Source of the DNA: Caecitellus pseudoparvulus
Lineage: Eukaryota; Bigyra: Bicosoecida
NCBI GenBank assembly: GCA_965644315.1
Contig: CBFFRQ010000066.1
Span: 1-64,000, forward strand
DNA length: 64,000 bases
Direction of reading: 5' to 3'
Shown: in pieces, positions 1 through 9,041 of the stretch
Layout: each line of letters starts with the position of its first letter
How positions within the stretch are numbered: position 1 is the stretch's first letter
The notes under the pieces: model-generated
Database searches by the model: none
Told to the model about the DNA's origin: nothing
Seen by the model: the letters and a program-made list of their open reading frames with translations, nothing else
Position numbers and translations under genes: made by a program

Positions 1-1484
1 TGTCAAGCGGATGGCAGCCAGTGCGCGCCCCGCTGCTGGCTCCAGCCACTGACTGACGAATGCTTGCCAGCGTCCCGCGTCGGTCAGGCTTTCGGGTGGT
101 GACAGCAAACCACACCGAGCGAGGTACAGCAGCCGATCCGGCCTGAACACACCGGCGTGCCGCAGGAAGTCCCACAGCACGCCCGAGGTCGTCCCGTCAT
201 CTGCCCACTTCTCCAGCACTTCGTACGACTCCTGCAGCATGCGGGGCTGCAGCAGCGCCAGCATCATCTCCCAGCAGACCCGCTCCTGCGCAAGCACACA
301 CGCCCACGCACGTACACACACTGACGCGGCTCGTGGCAAGGCATCGCTCGCACGGCCACTGCGCCACTCACCCCAACGTGCATGAGTGCACACTGTGCTG
401 CTCGCACGGCTGCTGCGTCGCATGCTCCTCCCGCCTCCAGCTTGTCCACCGCCGCTTGGATCTTGTCCTTCTGTGGACCGGCCTTTCTCATGAAGTCTGC
501 AAAGCCCTGTCGCACGGTCTGCTCCATGTACTTTCGCCGGATGAAGGCCAGCGCCTTCCAGGTCTCAGGCTCCATGCACTGGCAGATCAGCCATCCATAT
601 GCGTTGTAGTGACCTTGGGGCCACAGCCAGCCTTCTTTCTGGTTCGCCAGCAGCTTGGAGGGGCCAGCATTCATGCAATCCCCAAGCAAGCCGCCATGCT
701 CCCGCACCATCCTTGGGTCAACTGCAGGCTGGTGCATCAGGTCATGCGTCTGTTTCAGCATGTCTGGTCTGAGCACTAGCTTCATCATCTCCACTGAGGG
801 TCGTTTCTGTGCCGGCGCGTCAAGCACGTGTGTGGGAGGTGAAGGGGCAAGGTTCCAGTGCAGCGCTACTACGCACGCAAGTCTCCACCACCGCATACTC
901 CGCTGTCAGCACGATGACATCATCGCAGCAGGTACTCTTCTTCACAGCTTCGATGGCGGCCTCGAGCTCAGAACGCACGTCCGGGACAACGTCATCCCAC
1001 GCCTCCTGCAGCTCCCGGTCTACCCATCGCCGTATGCCCGCCAGCTGCTGCGCGATCTTGCCCTGCGGTCGCTGCTGTCCAGCCCCTGCCGCCGAGCAGC
1101 CGCTCCGCTCTGCCTTCGCGACAGCCCGCTCTTGGTCTGCGGTTTTGCCGCCTCCCCGAGCCAGCACATTGACCAGTCCCTTCACGTCCAAGCCCCAGGC
1201 GCTGGTGAGGAGGCTGTGCGGGTCAAACCAGCGTCTTGGCAGCCCTCGCACTGGGCGGCCCTGGCACAAGCTCGCCAGCACGCTTGCCTGGAGCCCTGAA
1301 GTGAGCATGGCCAGGGGCGGTGCAGCCTGGAAACGCAGGAGGGTGGGTGGCAGTGTGACAGGCGCCACAGCCAGCGTCAGGCGTCGCCCAGCGTGCTCAC
1401 CCTGGAGTACCCAAGCACAGACATGGCGGTGCACAGGGCCGCGCCATGGACACCACTGGAGGCGGGGCTTGAGCAGAAGTCCAT
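1..1484 (-). CDS. Modular repeat protein, copy 1 (3' part beyond the window)
   Basis: I do not recognise this family. It is the partial second copy of the gene at 2254-4442. Exons on the minus strand are 1484-1401 (28 codons from MDFCSS, in an ACCATGG context), 1326-877 (150 codons), 806-372 (145 codons), and 285 running off the left edge. All visible introns are phase 0 with GT-AG ends (donors GTGAGC, GTGCGT and GTGAGT, read on the minus strand). Each large exon encodes one repeat. It opens with a hydrophobic helix such as LVLRPDMLKQTHDLM, has a Gly-Trp near the middle in one repeat, and closes with helices ending AEYAVV, AQCALM or AKYALM. The frame is also open upstream of 1484 (to about 1835), so the true N-terminus may be longer. 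I see no signal peptide, membrane segment or catalytic motif. An alpha-helical repeat scaffold is inference only. Confidence 0.6.
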
Positions 1485-1870
1485 GGTGCGCACGCGCTCC
1501 TCCTGGCGGGTCACCCTGCTCAACGACCCCAGGTTCGCCGCCGGGCTCCCGGCCGGGTCGTGCACGGTGGCAGACGCAGGCCCGACCTGGTGTGCTTCAG
1601 TACATTGTGGGAACGCTGCGAGACGGCGTGTGTGTGCGGTGAGGCGGCCTGGCGCAGAGCTGGCGTTGCGGGGACACACAGCGCTCAAAAACCGCAGGCA
1701 GAGCGCTGCTCCACCAGTAGCAGGAGGCCCACGCGCCGCCCTTGTGTTGGTGGGCGAGCATGGCGCCTGCTGGGACATCGGGGCAGGCGTTTGTTTTGAG
1801 CGGCAGCGTGCTTCGTGCAGGTGGAAGTGGAGCAAGTTGGGAGTTTGTTGCGTGAGGCATCTCTGCCGTG
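1..1870. repeat. Tandem segmental duplication, left copy
   Basis: This segment matches 2926-4834 as a direct repeat at an offset of 2925 bp on the left, rising to 2958 bp on the right. The change is mostly a 36-bp length difference in the exon at 877-1326. The exon at 1-285 is almost identical to 2926-3210; I noticed one substitution, cagcagccg against cagcagtcg. The middle exon differs at scattered sites. The similarity includes about 400 bp upstream of the inferred start codon, so the promoter region was copied too. Confidence 0.9.
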
Positions 1871-2253
1871 GGCGAAGGTGCGAGGGCAGTCACTGCCGAT
1901 GGTCGTTCCATACGACATGCATTCCATAGTGCTTTCAAGCCGACAGATGGGTGGCTTCCTGACTGCACCCGGCTCCTGCCCACTGTGCAGGCGTGGCGCT
2001 AGTGATGCTCTCCGTGGCCTGCACGCCAGCCGCCAGTCTGCAGGCGTGCGCAGCACAGTCCGACCTTGCAGCACCAGCATCTGCAGTCTCAGCGCGCTGG
2101 GCCGCTCACAGCAGGAGTGGGGGGCACAGCACAGCTCAGACTTGCGTGCTCCGGTAAAGAACCAGCGGCGCGTGCGTTCCTCGGCTGGCGGCAAGGCCAC
2201 GGCACCCTGCTTGCAGAACACTGGCCTTCAGGTCTGTCTGGCAAGTGTCCCCT
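1485..2253. other. Spacer between the two tandem gene copies
   Basis: The right-hand side of this interval is the 3' flank of copy 2. The left-hand side (to about 1870) is the duplicated 5' flank of copy 1 and is open on the minus strand in frame with the first exon. I see no other gene. The part from about 1880 to 2253 has only short overlapping frames with no recognisable protein. Confidence 0.5.
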
Positions 2254-4442
2254 TCACAACATGAAAGAGCGGCCGTCCGCATCTCCGTGCGGCTGTCCAC
2301 GGTTCAGCGCAATCTGAGCATCCTGCAACGGGCTCAGCGGCCCTCGTGCGTGGCCCGCACCGCCCTTCGATGACGGCACCAGCAACGAGCACAGCTTTGC
2401 CCACGCGCCGTCAGACTGCTCTGCCTTGAGTCCAACATGCACCTCGCGACCCAGCTCATGGAGGCCAGGTGGGCGCACCGTCCAGCCGGCCTCCAGCTCC
2501 TCGCACAGCGCCGGCAGCTCCAACGCCATGCAGTCCGACAGGAACCCGGCAAGCACCCTGATCGCTGCTCCTTCGCCACACTCAGAGTTCCCCAGCAGCG
2601 TGTAGGACTGCTCCAGGACGTCTGGTCTGAGCAGCCGCAGCGCAGTCTTGAGCTTGAACAGGGGAGGGCGGCAGTGGAAGCCCTTCACAGCATGCCTTTC
2701 CTTCCTTTCCCAGCACGGGCAGTCGCAGCGGCGTTTGCGCTTCTTGTCATCCTTGCACCGAAGCATGAGAGCATACTTCGCCGCCAAGACAGCGTTCTCG
2801 AGGCCAGGCCTGCGCTGCAGCGCGCGCTCCAGAGTGCCCAGGGCAGCCTTCACCTGGCGCAGCTCAGACTCTGGCAGTCCATCAAGGGCAGGCTGGAAGC
2901 GCGTCTGAACAGTCTTCTTCAGCTCTGTCAAGCGGATGGCAGCCAGTGCGCGCCCCGCTGCTGGCTCCAGCCACTGACTGACGAATGCTTGCCAGCGTCC
3001 CGCGTCGGTCAGGCTTTCGGGTGGTGACAGCAAACCACACCGAGCGAGGTACAGCAGTCGATCCGGCCTGAACACACCGGCGTGCCGCAGGAAGTCCCAC
3101 AGCACGCCCGAGGTCGTCCCGTCATCTGCCCACTTCTCCAGCACTTCGTACGACTCCTGCAGCATGCGGGGCTGCAGCAGCGCCAGCATCATCTCCCAGC
3201 AGACCCGCTCCTGCGCAAGCACACACGCCCACGCACGTACACACACTGACGCGGCTCGTGGCAAGGCATCGCTCGCACGGCCACTGCGCCACTCACCCCT
3301 ACATGCATGAGTGCACACTGTGCTGCTCGCACAGCTGCTGCATCGCATGCTCCTCCCGCCCTCAGCCTGTCCACCGCCGCTTGGATCTTGTCCTTCTGTG
3401 GACCGGCCTTTCTCATGAAGTCTGCAAAGTCCTGTCGCACGGTCTGCTCCATGTACTTTCGCCGGATGAAGGCCAGCGCCTTCCAGGTCTCGGGCTCCAT
3501 CCACTGGCAGAACACCCACCCAATTGCGTTGTAGTGACCTTGGGGCCACAGCCAGCCTTCTTTCTGGTTGGCCAGCAGCTTGGAGGGGCCATGGTTCATG
3601 CAGCCCCCAAGCAAGCTACCATGTCTCTGTACCATCTTGGGATCAACTGCAGGCTGGTGCATCAGGTCATGCGTCTGTTTCAGGATGTCTGGTCTGAGCA
3701 CTAGCTTCATCATCTCCACTGAGGGTCGTTTCTGTGCCGGCGCTTCAAGCACGTGTGTGCGAGGCGAAGGGGCAAGGTTCCAGGGCGACGCCACGCACGC
3801 AAATGTTCACCACCGCATACTCCGCTGTCAGCACGATGGCCTCGTGGTAGTCGCTCTTCTCTGCAGCATTGGGTGCGATCGTATGGCAGACAGTGTCCTT
3901 CACAGCTTCGATGGCGGCCACGAGCTCGGAACGCGCGCCCGGGTCAATGTACCCCCACACCCTTGCCCGTCGCCGTTCCACCTCTCGCCGCATGTCCGCC
4001 AGTTGCTGCGCAATCTTGCCCTGCGGTCGCTGCTGTCCAGCCCCTGCCGCCGAGCAGCCGCTCCGCTCTGCCTTCGCGACAGCCCGCTCTTGGTCTGCGG
4101 CCTTGCTGCCGGCACGTGCCAGCACATTGACCAGTCCCTTCACGTCCAAGCCCCAGGCGCTGGTGAGGAGGCTGTGCGGGTCAAACCAGCGTCTTGGCAG
4201 CCCTCGCACTGGGCGGCCCTGGCACAAGCTCGCCAGCACGCTTGCCTGGAGCCCTGAAGTGAGCATGGCCAGGGGTGGTGCAGCCTGGAAACGCAGGAGG
4301 GTGGGTGGCAGTGTGACAGGCGCCACAGCCAGCGTCAGGCGTCGCCCAGCGTGCTCACCCTGGAGTACCCAAGCACAGACATGGCGGTGCACAGGGCAGC
4401 GCCATGGACACCACTGGAAGCGGGGCTTGAGCAGAAGTCCAT
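2254..4442 (-). CDS. Modular helical-repeat protein, copy 2 (complete)
   Basis: Unrecognised protein built of four related modules. Exons on the minus strand are 4442-4359, 4284-3799 (162 codons), 3731-3297 (145 codons), and 3210-2254, which reads open through two further modules to the stop. All introns are phase 0. Shared features are an opening LxLLxPxxLxxS helix (LRLLRPDVLEQSY, MLALLQPRMLQES, MKLVLRPDILKQT), a central IR helix (AFIRRKYMEQTV, AAIRLTELKKTV, ADMRREVERRRA) and a closing A-x-x-A-[LV]-[MV] helix. The last module is cut short before its closing helix. A basic Cys-rich linker (KKRKRRCDCPCWERKE) lies between modules 3 and 4 and might be an unspliced intron. The frame is open upstream of 4442 to about 4913, and the stretch preceded by a CAG near 4550 looks coding, so an additional 5' exon is possible. 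Divergent from the AHA1-like gene. Confidence 0.6.
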
Positions 4443-4834
4443 GGTGCGCACGCGCTCCTCCTGGCGGGTCAGCCTGCTCAACGACCCCAGGTTCGCCGCC
4501 GCGCTCTCGGCCGGGTCGTGCACGGTGGCAGACGCAGGCCCGACCTGGTGTGCTTCAGTACATTGTGGGAACGCTGCGAGGCGGCGCGTGTGTGCGGTGA
4601 GGCGGCCTGGCGCAGAGCTGGCGTTGCGGGGACACACAGCGCTCAAAAACCGCAGGCAGAGCGCTGCTCCAACAGTAGCAGGAGGCCCACGCGCCACTCT
4701 TGTGTTGGTGGGCGGGCATGGCGCCTGCTGGAGCATTGGGCCAGGTGCTGGTGTCATGTGGTGGCGTGGCGTGCTTCGTGCAGGTGGAAGTGGAGCAAGT
4801 TGGGAGTTTGTTGCGTGAGGCATCTCTGCCGTGG
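2926..4834. repeat. Tandem segmental duplication, right copy
   Basis: Partner of the left copy. Similarity fades near 4834, just before the unique 5' region of the AHA1-like gene. The stretch 2254-2925 (last module and stop codon) has no partner in the window, because the corresponding part of copy 1 lies beyond the left edge. Confidence 0.9.
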
Positions 4835-4969
4835 GGGGCAAAATCGTCGCAGCAGCAAGGCACGCCATCGCCCCCCCTCCGTGCCCCCCCGATGTGCAAG
4901 TGGCTTGTGTCACCCCAGCTAGACTTCCACCTGGTGTTTGGTTGCCCCCCTCGTCCCTGTCACTACGAC
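4443..4969. promoter_or_regulatory. Divergent 5' region, modular gene / AHA1-like gene
   Basis: About 530 bp separate the inferred start codons of the minus-strand modular gene and the plus-strand AHA1-like gene, so both promoters should lie here. The half next to the modular gene is part of the duplication and is open in frame with its first exon. The half next to AHA1 is unique. I see no clear TATA box. Confidence 0.4.
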
Positions 4970-6345
4970 ATGGCGGCAGGCGCAGGTACGACGGCCACGC
5001 TGGTCACCTGCATGCAGCAGGCAGGCGCCGACGACGCACCATGCGTCCGCTCACAGGCAGTGTGTGGAACGCCAATAGCTGGCACTGGGAGGAAAAGACG
5101 TGGGTGTGGCGGGGCAGGCTGCAGAGGCAGGCGGGGCCACCCTGTGGCTTTCCACGCCCACGCACAGGTACACGACATGGGCTAAGGAGGACTTGACAGA
5201 GCGCTTCGGCCAACTGGTTGTAAAGGGGGACAATCTGAACATCACTTTTCCGGAAGTCAGCGATTTCAAGGGCACTGTGCGTGCCGCCTCGGGGCAGGTT
5301 TTCGGGGGGGTGCATGTCAATTTCCGCAGCCAGTGCGACGCCCGACGTTCCCCCTGCACAGGCGGCACTGAACATCCGCAAGGGCAAGAAGATCCCCGTC
5401 GTGGACTTGACGATGAAGGTGAAGTTCGAGGCAGTGCGCCCCAGTGCGCCTGGCTCCAAGCCAGCCCATGGCTTCGTGTCTGTGGCTGACCTCATCGCTG
5501 ACGAAATCGAGGACGACTTTGACATCATGGTGACGCCCAAGACCGCGGGGCCCAAGTCAGACGATGCACGGCGCCTGCTGGCCTCCAAGGGCGCCTCTGC
5601 CATCCGCGGTGTGTTTCGCGCGTTCTTCGCTGCGTTGCAGCAGCGTGACGGCGGTGACGCCGCCCTGACTGCCGACGCAGCGCGGCGCCAGGCAGAGGCG
5701 GCAGTGGCGGCTGAAGCGGCTGCCAAAAGTGCTGCAGAGCAGGAAGCCATCGCCAAGGCCCGAGCGGCGGAGGAAGCGGCCATGGCGGCGGCAGAGGCTG
5801 AGCGCGCCGCCGCTGCGCAGGCCGCTGCGACAGCAGCCGCAGGTCCACAGCCCGTGCCAGCGCCCGCTGCGCAGCCAGAAGGCACAGGCAGCGTGTGGAA
5901 CCCGAACTCGTACCATTGGGAGGAAAAGCCGTTGACTGCGTGGGCAGCGGCGCGCCTGCGCGAGCTGCTGACGACGATGGATGTGGATTTGCCAGGCGGC
6001 ACGTTCAAAATCACCGACATCACGGAGCTGAAGGGGGACGCGTCAGCCTCCATTCGCAAGGGGAAGAAGCTGCTGTTCTTCGATTTCGACATCAAGGGGC
6101 AGTGGGAGGGGGAGATCGTGGACGGCGAGGGTGACATGCTGGCCACAGCAGACGGCGAGTGGCACATCCCGGAAATTGACCAGGACACTGACCTGGACGA
6201 CCCCGCCGAGTGCGAGGTGCGCGTGACGACTGACAAGGACGGCGACCGCGCCGACGAGCGCCTGAAGGACCTCGCACGCCAGCACGCCGTGCCCCACATC
6301 CGGGAGGTGCTGAAGCAGTTCGTGGCAGACATGCGGGCCAGGTGA
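4970..6345 (+). CDS. AHA1-like Hsp90 co-chaperone with two AHSA1_N domains
   Basis: Activators of the Hsp90 ATPase bind Hsp90 and stimulate its ATPase cycle in the cytosol. Exons are 4970-4985, 5057-5099, 5168-5276 and 5362-6345, giving 383 residues. Splicing restores a first N-type domain (about residues 5-130: N-A-N-S-W-H-W-E-E-K, then RKGKK), which is closely matched by a second (about 225-380: N-P-N-S-Y-H-W-E-E-K, then RKGKK). The two align without gaps across the third splice junction. WHWEE and the basic RKxK motif are hallmarks of the Aha1/Hch1 N domain. An Ala/Glu-rich helical linker joins the two. The usual C-terminal SRPBCC-type AHSA1 domain is absent. The tandem-N layout is the oddity. 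Family assignment is firm; an activity equal to Aha1 is inferred. Confidence 0.85.
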
Positions 6346-6480
6346 GGTTGCTGCGGCAGAGTTGCGAGGGCGTGCATCGCACGCGCAGGGGCAAATGCAG
6401 ACCGGCCGACAAGTCCAGCCAGCCACAGGTTCTGCACACCCTCGTGCCGTGGCCAGGCTCGTCCCTCTCCCCACTGCAGC

Positions 6481-8164
6481 ATGGCGGGGTCTCTGGACTT
6501 CATCCTGCCGCCGCCCGATGCCCGCGGCATCGTGGACAAGACGGCGGAGTTCGTGGCCAAGAACGGGCCGGAATTCGAGGCGAAAATCAAGGAGAAACAA
6601 GGCGCAGACGTGAAGTTCTCCTTCCTGGAGCCGGACGACCCCTACCACGCGTACTACCGGGAGAAAGTCAAGCGGCTGGAGGCGGGGGACACTGCGGATT
6701 TAGCTGAGGAAGTAGCCAGTGCGTGCCCCTGCCGTGCTGCCCACGCCGTCCACAGCTGCCAATTTCAACGTTTCAGCCGCAATTTTCACATAACTCCCAC
6801 GATGTACCTGTGCAGAGGCTCGAGAGGCCGCAGAAGCTGCGGCGGCGGCGGAGGACGCAGATGCCTCGGAGGAGGCTGGCGCTGGCGCTGCGCCGGCAGA
6901 GGACACGGCCGTGACACGGGCAGCCGTCATCACACCGTACTTGGCAGCCAAGAAGCGTGTGCCAGAGGGGCCGCCCCCCAAGTTGCAGTTCGCCCTGGTG
7001 CACCCCACGCACCTGCACCCTGCGGAAGTTGACCGCATCAAGCTCACGGCACAGTACACGGCAGCAGGGGGGCGGGAGTTCCTGGGCGCGCTCACGGCAC
7101 GGGAGGCAGAGAACCCCGCATATGGCTTCTTGAAGCCGTCCAATGCCAACTTCGCCTACTTCACAGCGTTGGTGGACGCCTACAGCAAGGTGATCAACCC
7201 CCCCCCTGAACTGCGTCGGCGCGTGGCTGGTGTGGCCCAGGCGCCTCTGGCAGCCTTTGTCGCGTCCGTGCACCGTGTAGAGTGGCAACGGGCAGAGGAG
7301 GAGCGGCGGGCGCTGGAGACAGAGTCTGCCGCCGCCTCGCAGGCCATGGCAGCCATCGACTGGCACGACTTTGAGGTGGTGGACACCATCACCCTGACGG
7401 GGCAGGGGGTGGAGGGGGGGGTCGCAGCCCCTGCCGTGCAGGCCGCCGCCCCCACCGCCTCCTCCACGTACACGGGCCCTGGCGTCTCCAGCTCTGCGCC
7501 TGTTCGGGGGGCAGGCGGCAGTGACGACGACATGGACATGTCGGACATGGAAGAGGGGGAGGAGGAGGAGGGGGGTGTGGGGGGGGGTCAGGCCAGCACC
7601 CAGGCCGGCACACACACCGACGACACTCCAGGTGGGCCTGCCACTGCCGCTGTGGGGGGGGAGGACGACGACGACGACGAGGTGATCAACGTGCAGGCGG
7701 GGTATGTGCCCATCATCCCACCCCAGGCGGGTCGCCTGACGCACTTCCGCGACCCCAAGACGGGCCAGGCCGTGCCCATCGACTCCATCGCCGAACACAT
7801 GCGCATCCGGCTGCTGGACCCGCGCTGGCGCAAGGAGACGCAGCGGGCCCTGGAGAAGCAGAAGACCAGCTCGTACGTGACGGGGGAAGACGTGGCGGAG
7901 AATTTGCGGCGCCTGGCTGCACGGCGAGCAGACGTGTTCGGCGCGGAGGCCGCCAAGGCGCGCGCTGCGGTGGGGGACACGGCAGCTGGCTCGGCACATG
8001 CCCAGGTGGCGTGGGACGGCGACTACGCTTCTGCAGACGCCATGGCGGCGGCACGCAAGCAGGCGGCGGCGGCAGGGCTCATCCACAACGCAGCAGGGAA
8101 GGCCACTGGCACGGAGCAGGGCCCACAGTTGCCGCCAGCCTCCAAACGGGCCCGGACAGAGTGA
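6481..8164 (+). CDS. SF3A1: Splicing factor 3A subunit 1 (U2 snRNP)
   Basis: SF3A1 is part of the SF3a complex of the U2 snRNP, needed for branch-site recognition in the nucleus. Exons are 6481-6718 and 6816-8164 (phase 1; donor GTGCGT, acceptor TGTGCAG), giving 528 residues. Surp/SWAP domain 1 is at about residues 14-65 (IVDKTAEFVAKNGPEFE through DPYHAYYREKV). Surp domain 2 follows at about 145-205 (IKLTAQYTAAGGREFL through FAYFTALVDAYSKVI). Then come the family-typical WHDFEVVDT and EHMRIRLLDPRW blocks and a QVAWDG block. The protein stops soon after with SKRARTE. The Pro-rich stretch and C-terminal ubiquitin-like domain of animal and plant SF3A1 are missing. A more downstream exon could restore them, but the next gene starts about 140 bp later. 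Confidence 0.92.
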
Positions 8165-8304
8165 GGGGGGCGCAATGCAACGCACAGCAATGCACTGTGT
8201 ACAACACTCATCCCCCTGGTCACGCACGCAGTCACACTGCAGCTGCCATACACTCCCCCCTGACGCAGGGTGCGCCTGCAATTCACACTCGGCAGGCGAC
8301 AGCC

Positions 8305-8796
8305 ATGGACACCGCACCGGCTGCTGCGGCACAGGCCACGACAGTGCAGCCCGCCCTGCCGCGTTTCATCTTCCGCCTGGCCTTCGCCAAGGAGTGGCAG
8401 GGCACGCTGGACTCTGGCCTGTACACGGGCGGCGACCTGGACGCCACTGACGGCTTCATCCACCTCAGCACGCAGAGCCAGTGCCAGACGACAGCGCAGT
8501 TGTTCTTCAAGGGCGCCGAAGGCCTGCAGAGCTGGACGGTGGACACGACTAAACTGAAAGCCAGCACGTCGGTGTACCCAGGCGAGGCCGTGGCGGCGGC
8601 CGCCGACGCAGAGGGGGACAGGGAGCTGCGGTGGGAGCCGGCGCAAACACGCCCAGACGACGACCTTTTTCCGCACGTCTACGGCGGCGGCGGCGTGCCG
8701 GTGGATGCCATCGTGAAACGCACAGACCTGCCCCTGGGCGAGGATGGAGTGCCCACCTTCCCAGCGGAAGCCTTTGACACCTCTGCGCTGGAGTGA
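8305..8796 (+). CDS. DUF952 family protein
   Basis: A single-exon protein of 163 residues. After a short Ala-rich leader, the body RFIFRLAFAKEWQ, then D-G-F-I-H-L-S-T, and a late HVYGGGGVPVDAIV block followed by an acidic tail matches the DUF952 pattern of small proteins found in bacteria and eukaryotes, whose molecular function is not established. No targeting sequence is evident. It lies between SF3A1 and pescadillo on the same strand with ordinary spacing, and there is no sign of co-transcription. Confidence 0.75.
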   Translation: MDTAPAAAAQATTVQPALPRFIFRLAFAKEWQGTLDSGLYTGGDLDATDGFIHLSTQSQCQTTAQLFFKGAEGLQSWTVDTTKLKASTSVYPGEAVAAAADAEGDRELRWEPAQTRPDDDLFPHVYGGGGVPVDAIVKRTDLPLGEDGVPTFPAEAFDTSALE

Positions 8797-8993
8797 GGCA
8801 GGGACCGGAGGCCCAGGCGGCTCCCCCTGACAATGCCTCAGCCGTGGCAGTGTGGGGCACTGCGCAGACACTGCCGCGCACACAACACAATTCACTGCAA
8901 CGTCTTCGAAGGTGATCCCCGCCAGGTGTGCCCCGCAGGCTGTGACGCACGCCCACACGCTGAAGGAGCAGTGCTTGTGCCCGACTGAGGAAG

Positions 8994-9003
8994 CAATTTC
9001 CGC
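8994..9003 (+). promoter_or_regulatory. CAATTTCCGC motif upstream of pescadillo
   Basis: One of six exact copies of this 10-mer in the window, 38 bp before the pescadillo ATG. Placement near a 5' end suggests a transcription-start or promoter element. Other copies lie in introns and exons, so the role is unproven. Confidence 0.3.
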
Positions 9004-9041
9004 AGCCTTCCCCCGCCTGCACACAGCACCTTCCAGCAGCC

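Noticed and set aside
5004-6590. 528-residue minus-strand frame
   Set aside because: Antisense to the AHA1-like gene, Ser/Ala/Arg-rich with no homologous motif.
6773-8332. 519-residue minus-strand frame
   Set aside because: Antisense to SF3A1; composition is a mirror of that gene and no domain is visible.
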